A DNA stretch of 64,000 bases from Tricholoma matsutake (GCA_026075535.2 AP026538.1:11966001-12030000), one strand, 5' to 3'; positions 22,372-33,972 are shown, counted from the stretch's first letter. The notes: generated from the sequence alone by a model not told the origin. Program-made: numbers and translations.

Positions 22372-25300
22372 TTAAGTGGGTAATGGACCGGGTTTTTGTG
22401 GGTAGTGGGTGTGAAAATCTACAAGGAGTTCTTGGGCATGCTCAAGTTCCATAACAGGTAGCCAGGAGGTCTCTTCATCGGTTCCCTGCTATCCTTCCCA
22501 TTGGACGAGGTAGAGAATTTTGCAGTGACGTTGGTTGTCAACTTTGGAGTCGAGGACTTTGGCGATTTCATATTTGAGCTCGTCATCGACGGTGATCAGA
22601 GGAGGTGGAGGTTGCACTCGATTTGGAATTGTGTTTGGGGAGTGTTTCTCTAGTTGAGAGACATGGCAAACAGGGTGAATGGCCCCCATGTGATCCGGGA
22701 GCTGCAGGGTGACTGAGTGAGTGCCCGGTCAGGCAATGATTTCGAAGGGCCCATGGTGCTTTTCGGAAAGTTTCTTGGAGGGACGAGTGGTGCAGATATT
22801 TTCCGCAGTGACATAGGCAGAGTCACCAATGTTGAAGTCGGGTGCGGGTGCCCAATGTTTGTCTGCAGGACCTTGATAATGCTCTTGAGCGGCCACAAGC
22901 TGTTTCCGAAGCTCCTGATGAAGGTCGTCTAAGTCGACGACAAACTCGCGGGCACGCTGTGAAGCTAAGTCGCATTCTGGAAAAACGGAAATGTTCGGGT
23001 GATAGCCTTTGTTGGCAAAGAAAGGGGATACGCCTGTAGAGGCGGAAGGAGCATTGTTGTAGGCAAATTCACCCAAGGGTAAGAGGTGAGACCAGTCGTC
23101 CTGCTGATAGTTGCAGAAGATCTGGAGGTACTGCTCTAGGGTCTGATTAAGTTGTTCTGTCTGACCATCACCTTGCGGGTGATAACCAGAAGTGAAGTGG
23201 ATCTGCATGTCGAGTGCTTTTCTGAGGGAGTGGAACAAATGGGAGACAAACTCGGATCCCCAGTCGCAAGTGACGTGCGATGGAGCGCCATGCTTGGAGA
23301 AGACGTGGAGGATGAACAGGTTGGCTAGTTCTTGGGCTGTGATTTCATTGACAGTTGGGATGAAGATGCCTTGCTTGGTGAGGCGGTCAACAATGACCAG
23401 GATAGCGGTGTGACTGTTGGAGTCGGGTAGTTGTTCAATGAAGTCCATGGAGATGGAGTTCCAAGGTCATTCCAGAACCGGAAGTTGCTTTAGGAACCCA
23501 TAGGGCTTGTGTCGGGGTGATTTGGATCGTTTGCAAGTGGTACAGGATTTGCAGAATTCTTGCACAAAGGTGCAGAGGTTTGGCCAGACATATTCCCGAC
23601 GGACAAGCTGCTGGGTTTTGTTTTGTCCGAAGTGGCCAGAGAGGATGTGATCGTGTTTGTACTGAAGGACTTTGAGGCAAAGATCTGCGATGTCCGGAAC
23701 ATAAATCCAGTCGAAGTGGCGGAGAAGACCTGCCTCATCTATGGTCCAGTTGGGGTCGGTAGGTGTCGGAAGATGTGCGGATGAAAAGGGGTCAAGGGGT
23801 AGGGAGGTGCGGATGTCATGGTGAAGTTTCTCAACATCCATGATTACTGCCTGTCAAAGGATGGGTGTGGCAAAATAGGTGGTGTGGAGGGAAGAGGTGA
23901 GCTGTTCCTGTGTGAATACAGGTCGGAAGTTGGTTGGGTTTACGGAGGCAAAGTCACTATTTCCCCCTTTAATGTCTAGTGAGTGCGTCTGGCTTGGGCC
24001 CTAGTTTCCCGGGGCGGAAGTGGATGACGAGATTGAACTGGGAAAGGTACTCAGACCAATGGGCCTGGCGGCGGGTGAGCAACTTGGTAGTGCTGAAGTA
24101 CTCAAGATTTTTGTGGTCGGTGACCACATCAGCCAGGTTTGCGGAACCCTCGAAGTACTGCCTCCAGTGTTTGAAGGCTTCAAAAATGGCCAAGAGTTCC
24201 TTGTCATGTGTGTCGTAATTTAGTTCAGCGGGATTGAAGGAGCAGGAATGAAAAGTGACCAGATGGATTTCTCCATCTGCAGTGTAAACCAAAAGGATAG
24301 CAGCTAGGGCATAGTCGGAAGTGTTGGTTTCAAGTACCATTTGTGAGTTGGGTACCCATTGAGTTAAGACGGGTGCGTGAGTGAATTCTTGTTTGAGCCT
24401 TTCAAAGGCATCGCAGCACGTCTTGTTGAAGTCCCAAGGTGTGGATTTCCACATCAAGTGGGTGAGTGGGATGACAATGTCTGAATAGCCATTAATGAAG
24501 TGGCGGTAAAAGTTGCAAAAGCCTAAGAAGGATTGTATATCCTTAACTTTCCTAGGCTCGGGCCAGTCAAGCATGGTTTTGACTTTATCCTTGGACATCC
24601 ACAGTCCATCTGGTGAAAGGATGAAACCCAAATATTTGACGGTGTCTTTGTGGAACTCACATTTCTGTGGAGAGGCGTAAAGTCCATTTTTCCGGAGATG
24701 GCGGAGGACTTCTTTGATGTGAGCCCCGTCGTGCTGGGACTTGTCATCGGAATAGATTAGGATGTCATTGAGGTATACGATGACACAAACATCCAGCATG
24801 TCGCTGAAGATGTCATTCATAAACCGCTAGAAAGCTGCGGGTGCATTAGTGAGCCCAAAGGGGACCACCAACCACTCGAAGGATCCATAGCGGGTTTGGA
24901 AAGTAGTTTTCCACTCATCACCATCAGCAATGTGGACTAGGTGATAAGCATGCCACAAGTCTATTTTGGTGAACAAGCGGGCTTTGCGGGGAGAGTCAAG
25001 TAGGTCAGAAATGAGAGGAAGTGGGTAGCGGTCCTTCTTTGTAAGATGGTTAAGTCCTCGGTAGTCGACACAAAGTTGGAGGCTACCATCCTTCTTCTTG
25101 ACGAAAACCTGAGCGGATGTTTTCATCAATAAAGACTCGTAAGGCTTCTAATTCAGAGGGGGAGAGAGAATACATTTGGCCCGGAGGTGGAGGAGTATTG
25201 TCTTCTGTCTCTATCTTGAGGTCATAAGACCGATGCGGAGGAAGGGTATCTGCTTTAGTCTTATTAAAGACATCAGCAAATTCGTGATACTCAGGCGGAA

Positions 25301-26004
25301 TCTCAGAAAGGTCAGGAGAGTTAGTGGAATGGGCAGAGCAGGCAGATAACCCTTCTGGAGTGAAGGTCATCTGAAAAGCTACTGCCCCAGGAAGTTTGCT
25401 AGCACGCTCATAAGCGGCAGCATTGATGAAGGAGATGTCAGGAGGTGTAAACTTAGGAGGGATGGGGGGTTTGGAAAATGTGGAGGATTCAAGGATTTCC
25501 ACTGGAAGGTTCAGGGACAGAGGTGTCGTCTGGGGTGCTGGACCTCTATGATCTGCAGAGCGGAAAGCGAGTTGGCTTGAAGACCAGTCAATCAACGGAT
25601 TGTATTGCTTCAGCCAGTTATGACCAAGTACGGCGGAACAGGAAGAGTCGAGCGAGGTTACATAAAATGACAAATTGAATACTTCACCGGCAGGGAAGGT
25701 GACTGGAAGTTTGATGATCTGAGTTATGGTGGAGTTGCAAGTTCCATCAAAGAGTCATAAACTGATCGGGTTAATGGATTCCATGCTGAGTTGGTTATTC
25801 AACACAAAAGAGGAGTCAAGGAAGCAGTGGGAGGAGCCAGAGTTGATAAGGGTTCGGAAAGGGGCGGAAGATTCAGGAAAGGTTAAAAGAATGGTTAAGG
25901 AGTCAGGGTCGGAAAGAGCAGACGCGTTGAGACAAACGTAGGCAGCCAAGTGGGTAAGGTCAATGCAACCCTCAGCCCCAATGGCTGTATCCTGAGGGTT
26001 GCAA
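22372..26004 (-). pseudogene. Element C pol (protease, RT, RNase H, integrase, chromodomain)
   Basis: Minus strand. Protease near 25830 reads LINSGSSHCF where LIDSG is expected. RT (from 25129) reads [17 protein letters not shown] and [20 protein letters not shown], a stop, then VYLNDILIYSDD, where YLDD is expected. RNase H reads ETNTSDYALA, where ETDASDYA is expected. The integrase has H-x-H and CTTCKRSK, then SMDFIEQLPDS and HFTSGYHPQGDGQTE. The chromodomain (YEIAKVLDSKV, ILYLVQWEG) ends at TAA 22372. All three Asp-to-Asn changes fall at CpG sites. Catalytically dead. Confidence 0.93.
23958..23969 (-). promoter_or_regulatory. Candidate central polypurine tract of element C
   Basis: The minus strand reads AAGGGGGAAATA between RNase H and integrase, identical to the 3' tract of this element and to the internal tract of D. 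Confidence 0.45.
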
Positions 26005-27390
26005 ACTATTTTTCTGAGTCCATAGTCTTGGGAATGACAGTGGATGCATGGGCTTTTGCGGCTTTGGATTTCGGGCAGTTTCCTGCTATGTGCCCTTCCT
26101 CACTGCAGTAGAGACAAAGTCATTCTCTCATGCGACGTTCTCGTTCCTCCCCAGTAAGCTTGCCATTCTTCCCCAACTTATCAGAGATGGATGACTTGGG
26201 CTTGTCCCAGGAAGTGTTCTTTGTCACGGAAGACTGCTGGTTGGAGGTGTTACCGCGGGTAGAGTTTGAAGATGCTTGGTTTGTCGACGGGGAAGGGCTT
26301 TTTGAAGAGCCCTTCCAACTAGAGTTAGTGATGTTACTGGAATTCTTTGTTTCGAAACGGGATTCGTCTTCTTGCATCCAGTAGATGTCGTCGCTGTCCT
26401 GCGCTTTCAAGCGCAGTTCTGTGAGAGCATTGGGTTTACACCCCGGAGAACTTCTATGCGAAGCCGGAGCGGAAGACCACGGAAATAGCGGTCGCAAAGG
26501 GCTGCTTCATTCCAGTTGACCCTAGAAGCTAATTCCCAGAAGTCAATGTTATATTTTGTGATACAACCACCTTTCTTCATTGCTAAATTAGAGAGAGCTT
26601 TTTCTGCATCTCCAACCGGGTCGTGTGGACCGAAGTTGCTTTCCAGCTCAGTGAGGAAAGCTTCACAGTCCCACATCCAGTGTGTGGAATCTGTCGGGTC
26701 ATTCAGACCAGGCTCAAACCAACTGAGAGCTGATCCCTTAAGATAAGAAAGGATGAATATGATCTTTTTCTCATCAGAGGAAAATATGTGCGGACGGTCG
26801 CAGAAATGAAGATTGCAGGAGACTAAGAAGTCTCTAAGTTTCTTCAGATTGGCACTGTCGAAAGTGTCAGGGTCACCAACTTTGATTTCCTTGGTCTTGG
26901 GTGTGTTATTCTGACAAAGGGTGCAGATACTCTCTGAGAGGTTGTAAAGGACATCTATGAACCTATCCCCTGGGTCAGGGTTTTCCCCCGCGGGAGGTTG
27001 ATCCTCAGGATCATTGGGATCGGGGTCACCCCCAGGGCCGTCAGGACCACTAGGGTCATCGGGTCCGCCGGGGGGTCCATCCTCTAGACCAGGATCTTCC
27101 AACCTGAAGGGTTCAGGCTGGTTGATGCCTCCTACGTACTCAAGGGGAGTTCTTGATCGAAAACCTTCTGGGTTGCTGGAAGGTTGCAGGGCGGACATGA
27201 GGTTGGCACTGATTGAGGGAGCTCCTGAGCTGATTTGTCAAAAGATGTTTGAGGGTCTGGAAGACACTCCAAAAGTAGTGGTGGGTCGAGGGTCAGAATG
27301 GGTGGATCGCTGGATTGCCGAGATCTCTGGAATAGTACCGGCGCATTGGGAGTTTCTTGTTGTGTGCTGGCGGGTCTCGGTAGGGGTCAT
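26005..27390 (-). pseudogene. Element C gag
   Basis: The frame opens at ATG 27388-27390 (MTPTETRQHTTRNS); an in-frame TGA stands at 27238-27240, and the internal ATG 27198 continues it. A Pro/Gly/Asp-rich N-part is followed by the capsid-like region (FLVSCNLHFCDRP, DEKKIIFILSYLKGSALSWF), a frameshift near 26440, a Ser/Asn-rich linker and a CCHC knuckle (CLYCSEEGHIAGNC) after another stop. It ends at TAG 26005-26007. Protease starts in a different frame, as gag-pol junctions often do. Confidence 0.9.
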
Positions 27391-27430
27391 AGAGAGGAAA
27401 TGAATGAGTGAAGTGTGAGTTCATATATAC

Positions 27431-28136
27431 TGTTAAGAACTGATCCTAGAGGCCACTTCAGAATCCGACCGGACACTGCGGGTGATGATAGCGGGAGATT
27501 GTTGGGTCGATGTGGATTCTGCGGGAGGGGGAATGGAAAGGACTTGGCTTCAGCTTGTAAGAAGCTGTGCCCTTCACCTCGTCTGGTGTCCTAATTTCAA
27601 GTCGAGGGTTTAGAGGTAGGAGCAGGAAAGTGTGGGTAAATGCAGGGAGGAGTACGGAGGGACTTAGGTTGAGTTCAGATGAGACTAGAACTTTGGAGGG
27701 AGACTAGAGGTTGAGTTGAATGTAGTTCAGACTCTTAGAGGACAGGGGTTGGAGTAGAAGGAGGTTTTAGATTGGCAGGGTAAAGTTGAGTCTATGTCGT
27801 TATACGAACTGAGGAATACAAGGCGAAACTAACTAAGCTTAAATACTGTAGTCCGGAATAATGTGGAACAGGAATGAAGACTGTGGCAGTGTCTCGACTG
27901 CATAGATAAATTACCTATGGGAGCCGCACAGGAATCCATAGTTGAATTTGCAATAGAGACGGCAGCCTTGGAAAGGCAGCCATGGATGCTGTACAAGGCG
28001 GCCTGATGCACAGCAGCGTGGGCAGTGCAAGGCGGCTGGGAATGAAATCGGGAGGCATAGACAAAAGTCATGTTCGACGTGCAGGAAAGAGTCAGATGGA
28101 TGCAGGTTCCGATCGGGCAAGGAACGGTTCTTGACA
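27431..28136 (-). repeat. 5' LTR of element C
   Basis: 706 bp, with ends GTTCTTGACA and TGTTAAGAAC. Relative to the other LTR it holds 71 extra bases near 27985-28055. Confidence 0.93.
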
Positions 28137-28141
28137 CCTAC

Positions 28142-28250
28142 ACTAGGACATTGTAGATACTTTTGTACTTAGTATTTAAGCTTGCACATTTGGTCGAGCA
28201 CTCCAGTTCAAATATTGTAAAGTTAAATCCCTATCTCACCTGCAACAAGC
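28142..28250 (+). repeat. Gypsy D 3' LTR, right part
   Basis: Continues the D LTR after element C (ACTAGGACATTGTAGATACT, then AAGCTTGCACATTTGGTCGA) and runs through CAAATATTGTAAAGTTAAA. The outer end is not sharply defined. Confidence 0.7.
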
Positions 28251-28585
28251 CTATTGGTAACAAGAAGACAGTGTTAGCAGAAATGAAGAAAACACTTGGA
28301 AAATAGTATCACATGCTGCCAGATCATAATCAAGTCTAAGGAGCACAGGATGTTGAAAAAAAAAAGAAATAGCAGCCAAATGCACATTAATTACTTCTCT
28401 TGTTTGGGAAACTTCAGAGCTTTGATGGTTATGGGGCTTCTAGGAAGAAAAAGATGTAACCAGTGCACCTCTTTCTAGACATTATATACACTTCCATCAA
28501 GGTGAGTTTTTTTTCTGTGTTTGCATCATAACCTAATATTGGGATTATGGTGTGGAGTAGAAGTTCATAGGGATTTAATGATGGG
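28251..28585. other. Unassigned stretch
   Basis: No domain, tandem repeat or TIR recognised between the D LTR and the copia LTR. Confidence 0.4.
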
Positions 28586-28740
28586 TGTTCAGGACAAAGT
28601 AGAATGTCTCGTATTCTCCTGTACTATGATGTACATATGGTGTGATCTATAAATACATCATGTTCTATTTTTATACATGATGCACTAGTGTTGCACTGGT
28701 GATGTGCTAACATGATGCACTAGGATTGACTATCCCAACA
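28586..28740 (-). repeat. Short 3' LTR of the copia relic
   Basis: On the minus strand it starts TGTTGGGATAGTCAATCC at 28740, right after a purine tract (GAGGGGGAG), and ends CTGAACA at 28586. About 155 bp, with a TATAAAAATAG box in the middle. Assigned to copia by position downstream of its pol. Confidence 0.7.
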
Positions 28741-28928
28741 CTCCCCCTCAAGCCTAACATGGTTGAGTCCATAGGAATGGTTAAATAAATAATTGAAAAG
28801 TTAAATTTCTTGCCTTTCAGGTGCATTAAAACCTCTCTGTGGTGGAAAACCCTGTGGGAAAAACCAACTCACATGCAAGGAAAGCTACTGAGTTCATGTG
28901 TCGACTGAACTCCCATCTCTGCCTTATG

Positions 28929-31060
28929 TCATATATATTTTGGCCTTGGTAATGCATTTGTTAACACATCTGCTATTTGTTCTGGATCTTGACAGTTTTG
29001 TATTTTGTCAGTTACTAGAGTTCGGACCCAGTGATGGTGAATAGCAATATGCTTTGATCGCTGGTGAAATCGAGGGTTATGCATCAATATTATGGATCCT
29101 TCATTATCACCTTTAATTTCTGTTGGTGAGCTTGGTGGGAATCTGAGTTCACTGTACAAATTTCTCAGCCATGTCACCTTGCATCCAGCATCTGACAGTG
29201 CTACATATTCTCCCTCTGTAGAGGACAATGCTATCACAGTTTGTTTCTTTGATTTCTATGTGATTGCTCCCTCTGCTGCTAGAAAAATGTAGCCAGTTGT
29301 GGATTTGAGGTCATCAGCATTTGCATATGTGGCATCTGCATATCCATGGAAGAGGGTTTTGGTTCCAGTTTCATCTTGGGATTTTGTATATGTTATCCCT
29401 AGAGCTTTCATATCTGCCAGGTATCTGAGTATTTGCTTTATTGCACCATCATGTTTTAAACCTGGGTTTACATTGTAGGTGGCCAGTTAATTAACTGCAT
29501 AGCTTATATCTGGTCTTGTGGAATTTCCCAAAAATTGCAGACTCCCCAATAATTGTGCATATGAATTGCTTCAGTTGGGTTCATTATCATCTGGATTTGG
29601 TCCAAGCCTTATATTGGGGTCCATGGGAATACCAGTAGGACTTGCATTGGCTATTCCTTCATTACAGAGGATATGTCTCTGTTGAGATATAGTTATTGCA
29701 TTCTTGGTTCGTGTAACTTCAATGACAACAATTTTACTCAGTTCTCCAAGATCTGTTACTTCCCATTCTGTGTGGAGTATTTCTTTCATATGATCCATCA
29801 TTTTATCAGATGAAGCAAAAAGTAGCGAGTTGTCCACCCAGATAGCCATTATTCTGAAGTCATCACCATCGTGTCATATATATGTGCATGGATCAGAAAG
29901 TAAGTGCACATAGCCATGGACTTTGAGTTTGCCATCAAGTTCATTATTCCACTCTGGGCCTGCCTGTTTTACAGCTAATTGCATATTTGTTGGCAGTAAA
30001 CAAATGACATGTTAGTTACAAAAATGGTGGACTTAGCTGAAATTTCATGGTGCCCGCTCTCATACCTCAACTAATTATTTCCACAGTCACTTTCAGACTT
30101 TATCTTTGCTGGAGAATCTGTAGATAAATAGCTTAGCTACAGTTCTTGTGTATAAAAAAATATAATTTGAGTTAATGGGCTGCAAACTACAGCACAAATT
30201 AATCTATACCTGCTTTTTGAGAATCAAGAGATCACAAAAAAACATTTTAATCAGTAATAATTGTAGCAATGCCATTTATGTACAGATTCTCCAGCAAACA
30301 CAAAGTCTGAAAGTGACTGTGGAAACAATTAGTTGAGGTACGAGAGCAGGCACTTGTGAAATTTTGGCCAAGTCCACCATTTTTGTAACTAACATGTATT
30401 TGTTTACTGCCAACAAATATACAATCGGCTGTAAACCATAAAGCAATTTGACTAACCTGCATACTCGACCCATTCCATCTTCACATCCTTTGGGCTGCTG
30501 CATATACATTGCCTCTTGCAAAGTGCCATTTAAATATGTGCCCTTTACGTCCATTTGTTGTAACTTGAGTCCCTTTTCAGGTACAAGAGCTAGTATTGCA
30601 TGTAATGTATCCATCCTGACAACTGGTGAAAATGTTTCCCTATCATCAAATCTGGGTCGTTGTGCATATCCCTTCACCACTAATCTTGCTCGATACCTTA
30701 CTACTTCCCCTTCTTTATTGTGCTTCCTGACAAAGATCCATTTATTTTTGATTGGTACTGTGTCATGGGGTTTCTGGATGAGTTCCCAAGTCCCCTTCTC
30801 TGACAATAAATCCAATTCAGTTTTCATGGCCTTTTGCCATTCAGGCCAATCTGGGGCGTTCTTTGCATCTTCGAGACTTGTAAGTTTGTCTCCAGCAACA
30901 ATTGCATAGACTTCTTCTAGTGATAAGAAGTTGTCATCTTCCTCATATGCAAAAAGGTGCTTATAATCAGTACAAATTCCATGTATCTTCTGCAGTCAGT
31001 CAATATTTATATCTTCCTGTGTTTCATTCCATTTTCACTTCTTGGGCACAAGGTTCCATG
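28929..31060 (-). pseudogene. Ty1/copia pol relic (reverse transcriptase and RNase H)
   Basis: From about 30960 on the minus strand: LEDAKNAPDWPEWQKAMKTE, GTWELIQKP, NKWIFVRKH, RYRARLVVKGYAQ and QMDVKGTYLNGTL, all hallmark RVT_2 motifs, up to LLYGLQ. A foldback insert interrupts here, then KQAGPEWNNELDGKL and the active-site region AIWVDNSLLFAS (VDN instead of the usual VDD). RNase H reads MIALSSTEGEYVALSDAGCK and ends near 28929. Gag, protease and integrase are absent. Confidence 0.92.
29968..30436. mobile_element. Foldback (MITE-like) element inside copia RT
   Basis: Two inverted arms of about 140-165 bp (TATTTGTTGGCAGTAAACAA on the left, the complement near 30395-30420) flank a short loop. 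Ends read TTTTACAGC and GCTGTAAA. The insert splits YGL from KQAGPEW. No ORF. Confidence 0.75.
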
Positions 31061-31072
31061 TTGTATCATTGC

Positions 31073-31431
31073 GGGGCACGATGGTGTAGTGGCAACCATC
31101 ATACTCAGCCTAGGCCCAATAGGCAGGAGGTCTCGAGTACAAATCCCACCCCTGTTCAGCCACTGGGGGGTTTTAGTGGGTATTATCCAATGTGATGAGT
31201 CCCACACTACTGTAATCATACAGTGTGCATAAAATGCATTTCCTCCCTGGTAACCCTACTCTGAGGTTCAAATTCCTCGGAATCCCTAAGCAGGCAGTGA
31301 GAGCAGTAACATTGTCATCCCCATATTAAGCAGGATGGTCTTCCAGAAAGGGAATTCTAGTGTCTCAAAGCCTCCCACAAATTGTGGGAAAAATGCTTCC
31401 ACCAAAAAAAAAAAAAAAGGAAAAAAAAAAA
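31073..31431 (+). repeat. tRNA-derived SINE with poly(A) tail
   Basis: Starts GGGGCACGATGGTGTAGTGG, with an A-box-like GGTGTAGTGG and a B-box-like GAGTACAAATCCC near 31136. It ends in an A-rich tail of about 30 nt (31403-31431). It belongs to a family different from the G-tailed SINEs. It abuts the truncated 5' edge of the copia relic. Confidence 0.7.
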
Positions 31432-31439
31432 CATTACAC

Positions 31440-31760
31440 ATTGCTGAGGTATGTTTGCAATTTCAATATTAAGTGCTTGGCTGGATATCAGTTATCAGAG
31501 CTGAAACAACAGTTCCAGTTTGAAAAATACCAATACTGCTGGAAAGGTGGTCTTCCACAGAATGAATTCATTCCTATCACTCATCCAGTTTTCAAGCCAG
31601 GTGTCAAGTTGGTTTGAATTGACACCTTTACTGATATGGTACATCATCAACACAGAGGATATCTGGGCAAAAGCCTGCTCTGTTTTCTCAGGGCTCAAAA
31701 ATAACATGTCTACAAGCCCCATTTATTTTACAATGGATGAGAATTAGTTATTTAGTATTA
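31440..31760 (+). pseudogene. RecQ-like helicase C-terminal fragment (copy 1)
   Basis: Reads LKQQFQFEKYQYCWKGGLPQ, ITHPVFKPG and, after a shift, LIWYIINTEDIWAKACSVFSGL. It matches the last 110 residues of the intact helicase (FQFQKFQYCWRCGLPQ, LIWYIIHTEEVWKKACSAF). One cysteine is lost (CWKG). Only the tail is present. Confidence 0.88.
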
Positions 31761-31947
31761 GATTATGTACAAGAAAGAATTTAATGGATAAGTAGAATTA
31801 ATAATGAGCTTAGTATATTAACCCAATTACAGTGTTAATAGTTTCCTGTTCATTCTACGTAATGACTGATATTATATCATGATCTGCACCCCCCCTACAG
31901 TCACACATTTTCCTATACAGAATCATGAAAACTGACATGGCCAATAT

Positions 31948-32885
31948 ACCTATTACAAGAGGACAGCACCTCAACAATTTATTAACATTACATAGACAAG
32001 CTAGATAAATTATTCATTCAAAGAATAATAATTACATAGATAGGCTGGACAGGGCCAGCACCAACATACAGGGTGGGTGGGGTGAGAAACATGTAACCCA
32101 AGGACATAACATGACAGACTGTTGAATAGTCCACTCCCCAAGCAATCAAAAATTGAGAAAGGTGTTAAGGCACAGCGGGGTCATATGAGGAAGAACCCTG
32201 GTAACATGGCCGAAGCAATGAAACCTCTATACCCGCCGAGGTGGTCCAACTGTGCCAAAATCCCATTCCCCAATCCTCAATGCAAGGTTCAGGAGCATCC
32301 AGTCATCTGCCATGAAGCATGAGGGCATTCATGGAAACCCAAGCCACACATCCCATTTCCGGGGTGGGTTACAAATAAAATGAATTATTGCATGTAAAAC
32401 ATGTAGAGGTACACTAAATAAATGTATGAATGTAGGGAGGCACTAAATAAATGTATGAATGTAGGGAGGAACAACCAGAGAGGGGGGAGCAACTAGAGAG
32501 GGGAGAACCACCACAGAAGGGGGAACAACCACAGAAGGGGGAACAACCAGAGATGGGAGAACAACTAGAGAGGGGAGGACAACCACAGAAGAGGAACAAC
32601 CAGAAAGGATGAACAACTAGAGAGGGGAACAGCTAGAGAGGGGAATGACCCAGACAACAAGACGGGGGGGGGGAGAAAGAAAGAATGGGAAAAGATGGAA
32701 AGGATTGAATTGATATCAGTAAGGTATTCTAACTCAACTTGACATGTGAATGATTTGGATGAATGTTGATGGACATTTGATGGGCATCGCTAGGCAATAC
32801 CTGAAAATTTTGGAACATGTTTCAACAAATCTTTCCCCCAACTTTCCCCCCCTTCATCTGATTTCTTGCACCTCTCAGAATAATT
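31948..32885 (+). repeat. Helicase-downstream repeat module, copy 1
   Basis: About 940 bp nearly identical, in inverted orientation, to 41740-42944. In order: AGCACCTCAACAATTTATTA, CATACAGGGTGGGTGGGGTG, ACCTCTATACCCGCCGAGGT, CATTTCCGGGGTGGGTTACA, a minisatellite, then GATATCAGTAAGGTATTCTA and CATGTGAATGATTTGGATGA. A 67-codon ORF inside (32122-32322) is shared but ends in stops and is probably not a gene. It lies 200 bp after a helicase tail. Confidence 0.8.
32462..32640 (+). repeat. GGGGAACAACCAGAGAG minisatellite
   Basis: About ten imperfect units of 16-18 bp built on GGGGAACAACCAGAGAG, inside module copy 1. The inverted module copy has a longer array of the complement at 41985-42460. Confidence 0.8.
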
Positions 32886-32899
32886 CCTGTCCAGAGTTC

Positions 32900-33765
32900 T
32901 ACACCTGTTCATGCAAGTTTGGCTGAGGCTCTTGGGCAAACTTTTGCTATGAATGCCAGTATAAATAAAAAAGCAGGGTATAAAAACACAGTCCATGTAA
33001 GCCTTGGTCACTTTTCCTCTGTTTTATCTCTCACTTTATTTTTACTGACCCTACAGATTGCATCACCTCCTGTAATTCACAGGGAAAAAATGACACATGT
33101 AAGCCATTTACTCTTTTCTCATGTTTCAATCCTCATTTTGATGGCTACTCATCTGCTTTTCTGAAAAGATTGCACTCCCCCCTCCTCCATACAAAACTCG
33201 AGGTTTGGCTACCTTGCCAGAATTTGCTGTAAGTTGCTAAAACTAGTTAATTTTGCCTTTTGGGTTTAAGGTTAATTTTTCATCAGACACAGAGAGAACC
33301 TGTAGTGGAGGAGGATGAAAGTAGTGATGAGGACCCTCTTATCAATAAATTTCGCAAGGTATGCATCTCGTACATTTTTTTACAATGCCCAGAATTGATA
33401 TAAATTTTATCTTTTTAGCGAGCAATGCAAAATAAGGAGGATGCAATTGAAGAAACATAAGGACAATGGGCAGATCCTAAAACCAATCACTACAAAGGTT
33501 ACTAAAGTAAGTACTAACTCAATTTTTCATTTTTACCTGGTAAATCGTATATTCTAGCCTGCACCTCACAAAATCCATCACCTAACCAAGTCCCATGCTC
33601 CTGAGAGAACCTCTGCTGGTGAGGGTCCTTTTGCAATGCCACCATCCACATCCCATGTAAGTGATGATGAAAATTTGTTTTACTTGCATATGGCCTTACC
33701 ATTTTCATTATAGGTTTGGGCATCAGAGAACAAGATGATTAGGCATATGCAGCATGTAAGTTCTT
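32900..33765 (+). pseudogene. Intron-rich gene fragment, paralogue of the 52-54.7 kb gene
   Basis: Short exon-like pieces end at GTAAG donors: SLAEALGQTFAMNASINKK then GTAAGC at about 32997; IASPPVIHREKMTH then GTAAGC; REPVVEEDESSDEDPL...FRK then GTATGC; further pieces follow to HMQH then GTAAGT. The first piece aligns with NLTLAEAMHQALTHNQSINR in the minus-strand gene near 54540. One in-frame TAA near 33460. Function unknown; it is a broken copy. Confidence 0.6.
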
Positions 33766-33799
33766 TATTCTAATGAGGTGCATCTGCAAAACATAAGTA

Positions 33800-33860
33800 T
33801 GTTTGTATGTGAGTGCCTCACCTACTTAATGGGGCTTGCCTTATCCCAGGCTTTCACTCA
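33800..33860. repeat. Fragment of the 185-bp MITE family
   Basis: TTTGTATGTGAGTGCCTCAC and TGGGGCTTGCCTTATCCCAG match the MITE at 41549-41733. Confidence 0.6.
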
Positions 33861-33972
33861 CTTATCTGAGTACATACTTTATTTGCCCAAGCACATTCAT
33901 AAGAAAATGTAATCCTGGAGGCTGACTAATCATATTGACACCAGGGTTATTCCTTATATATATGCACTTACA

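Larger units (their letters stand above)
20523..28136 (-). mobile_element. Full-length Ty3/gypsy chromovirus C, nested in the 3' LTR of D
   Basis: Two LTRs (20523-21157 and 27431-28136) flank gag-pol on the minus strand plus an antisense gene. The 5-bp duplication CCTAC is at 20518-20522 and 28137-28141. The order gag, protease, RT, RNase H, integrase, chromodomain marks a chromovirus. All domains are present, but the gene set carries stops, frameshifts and several catalytic Asp-to-Asn changes. It is younger than D. Confidence 0.95.
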
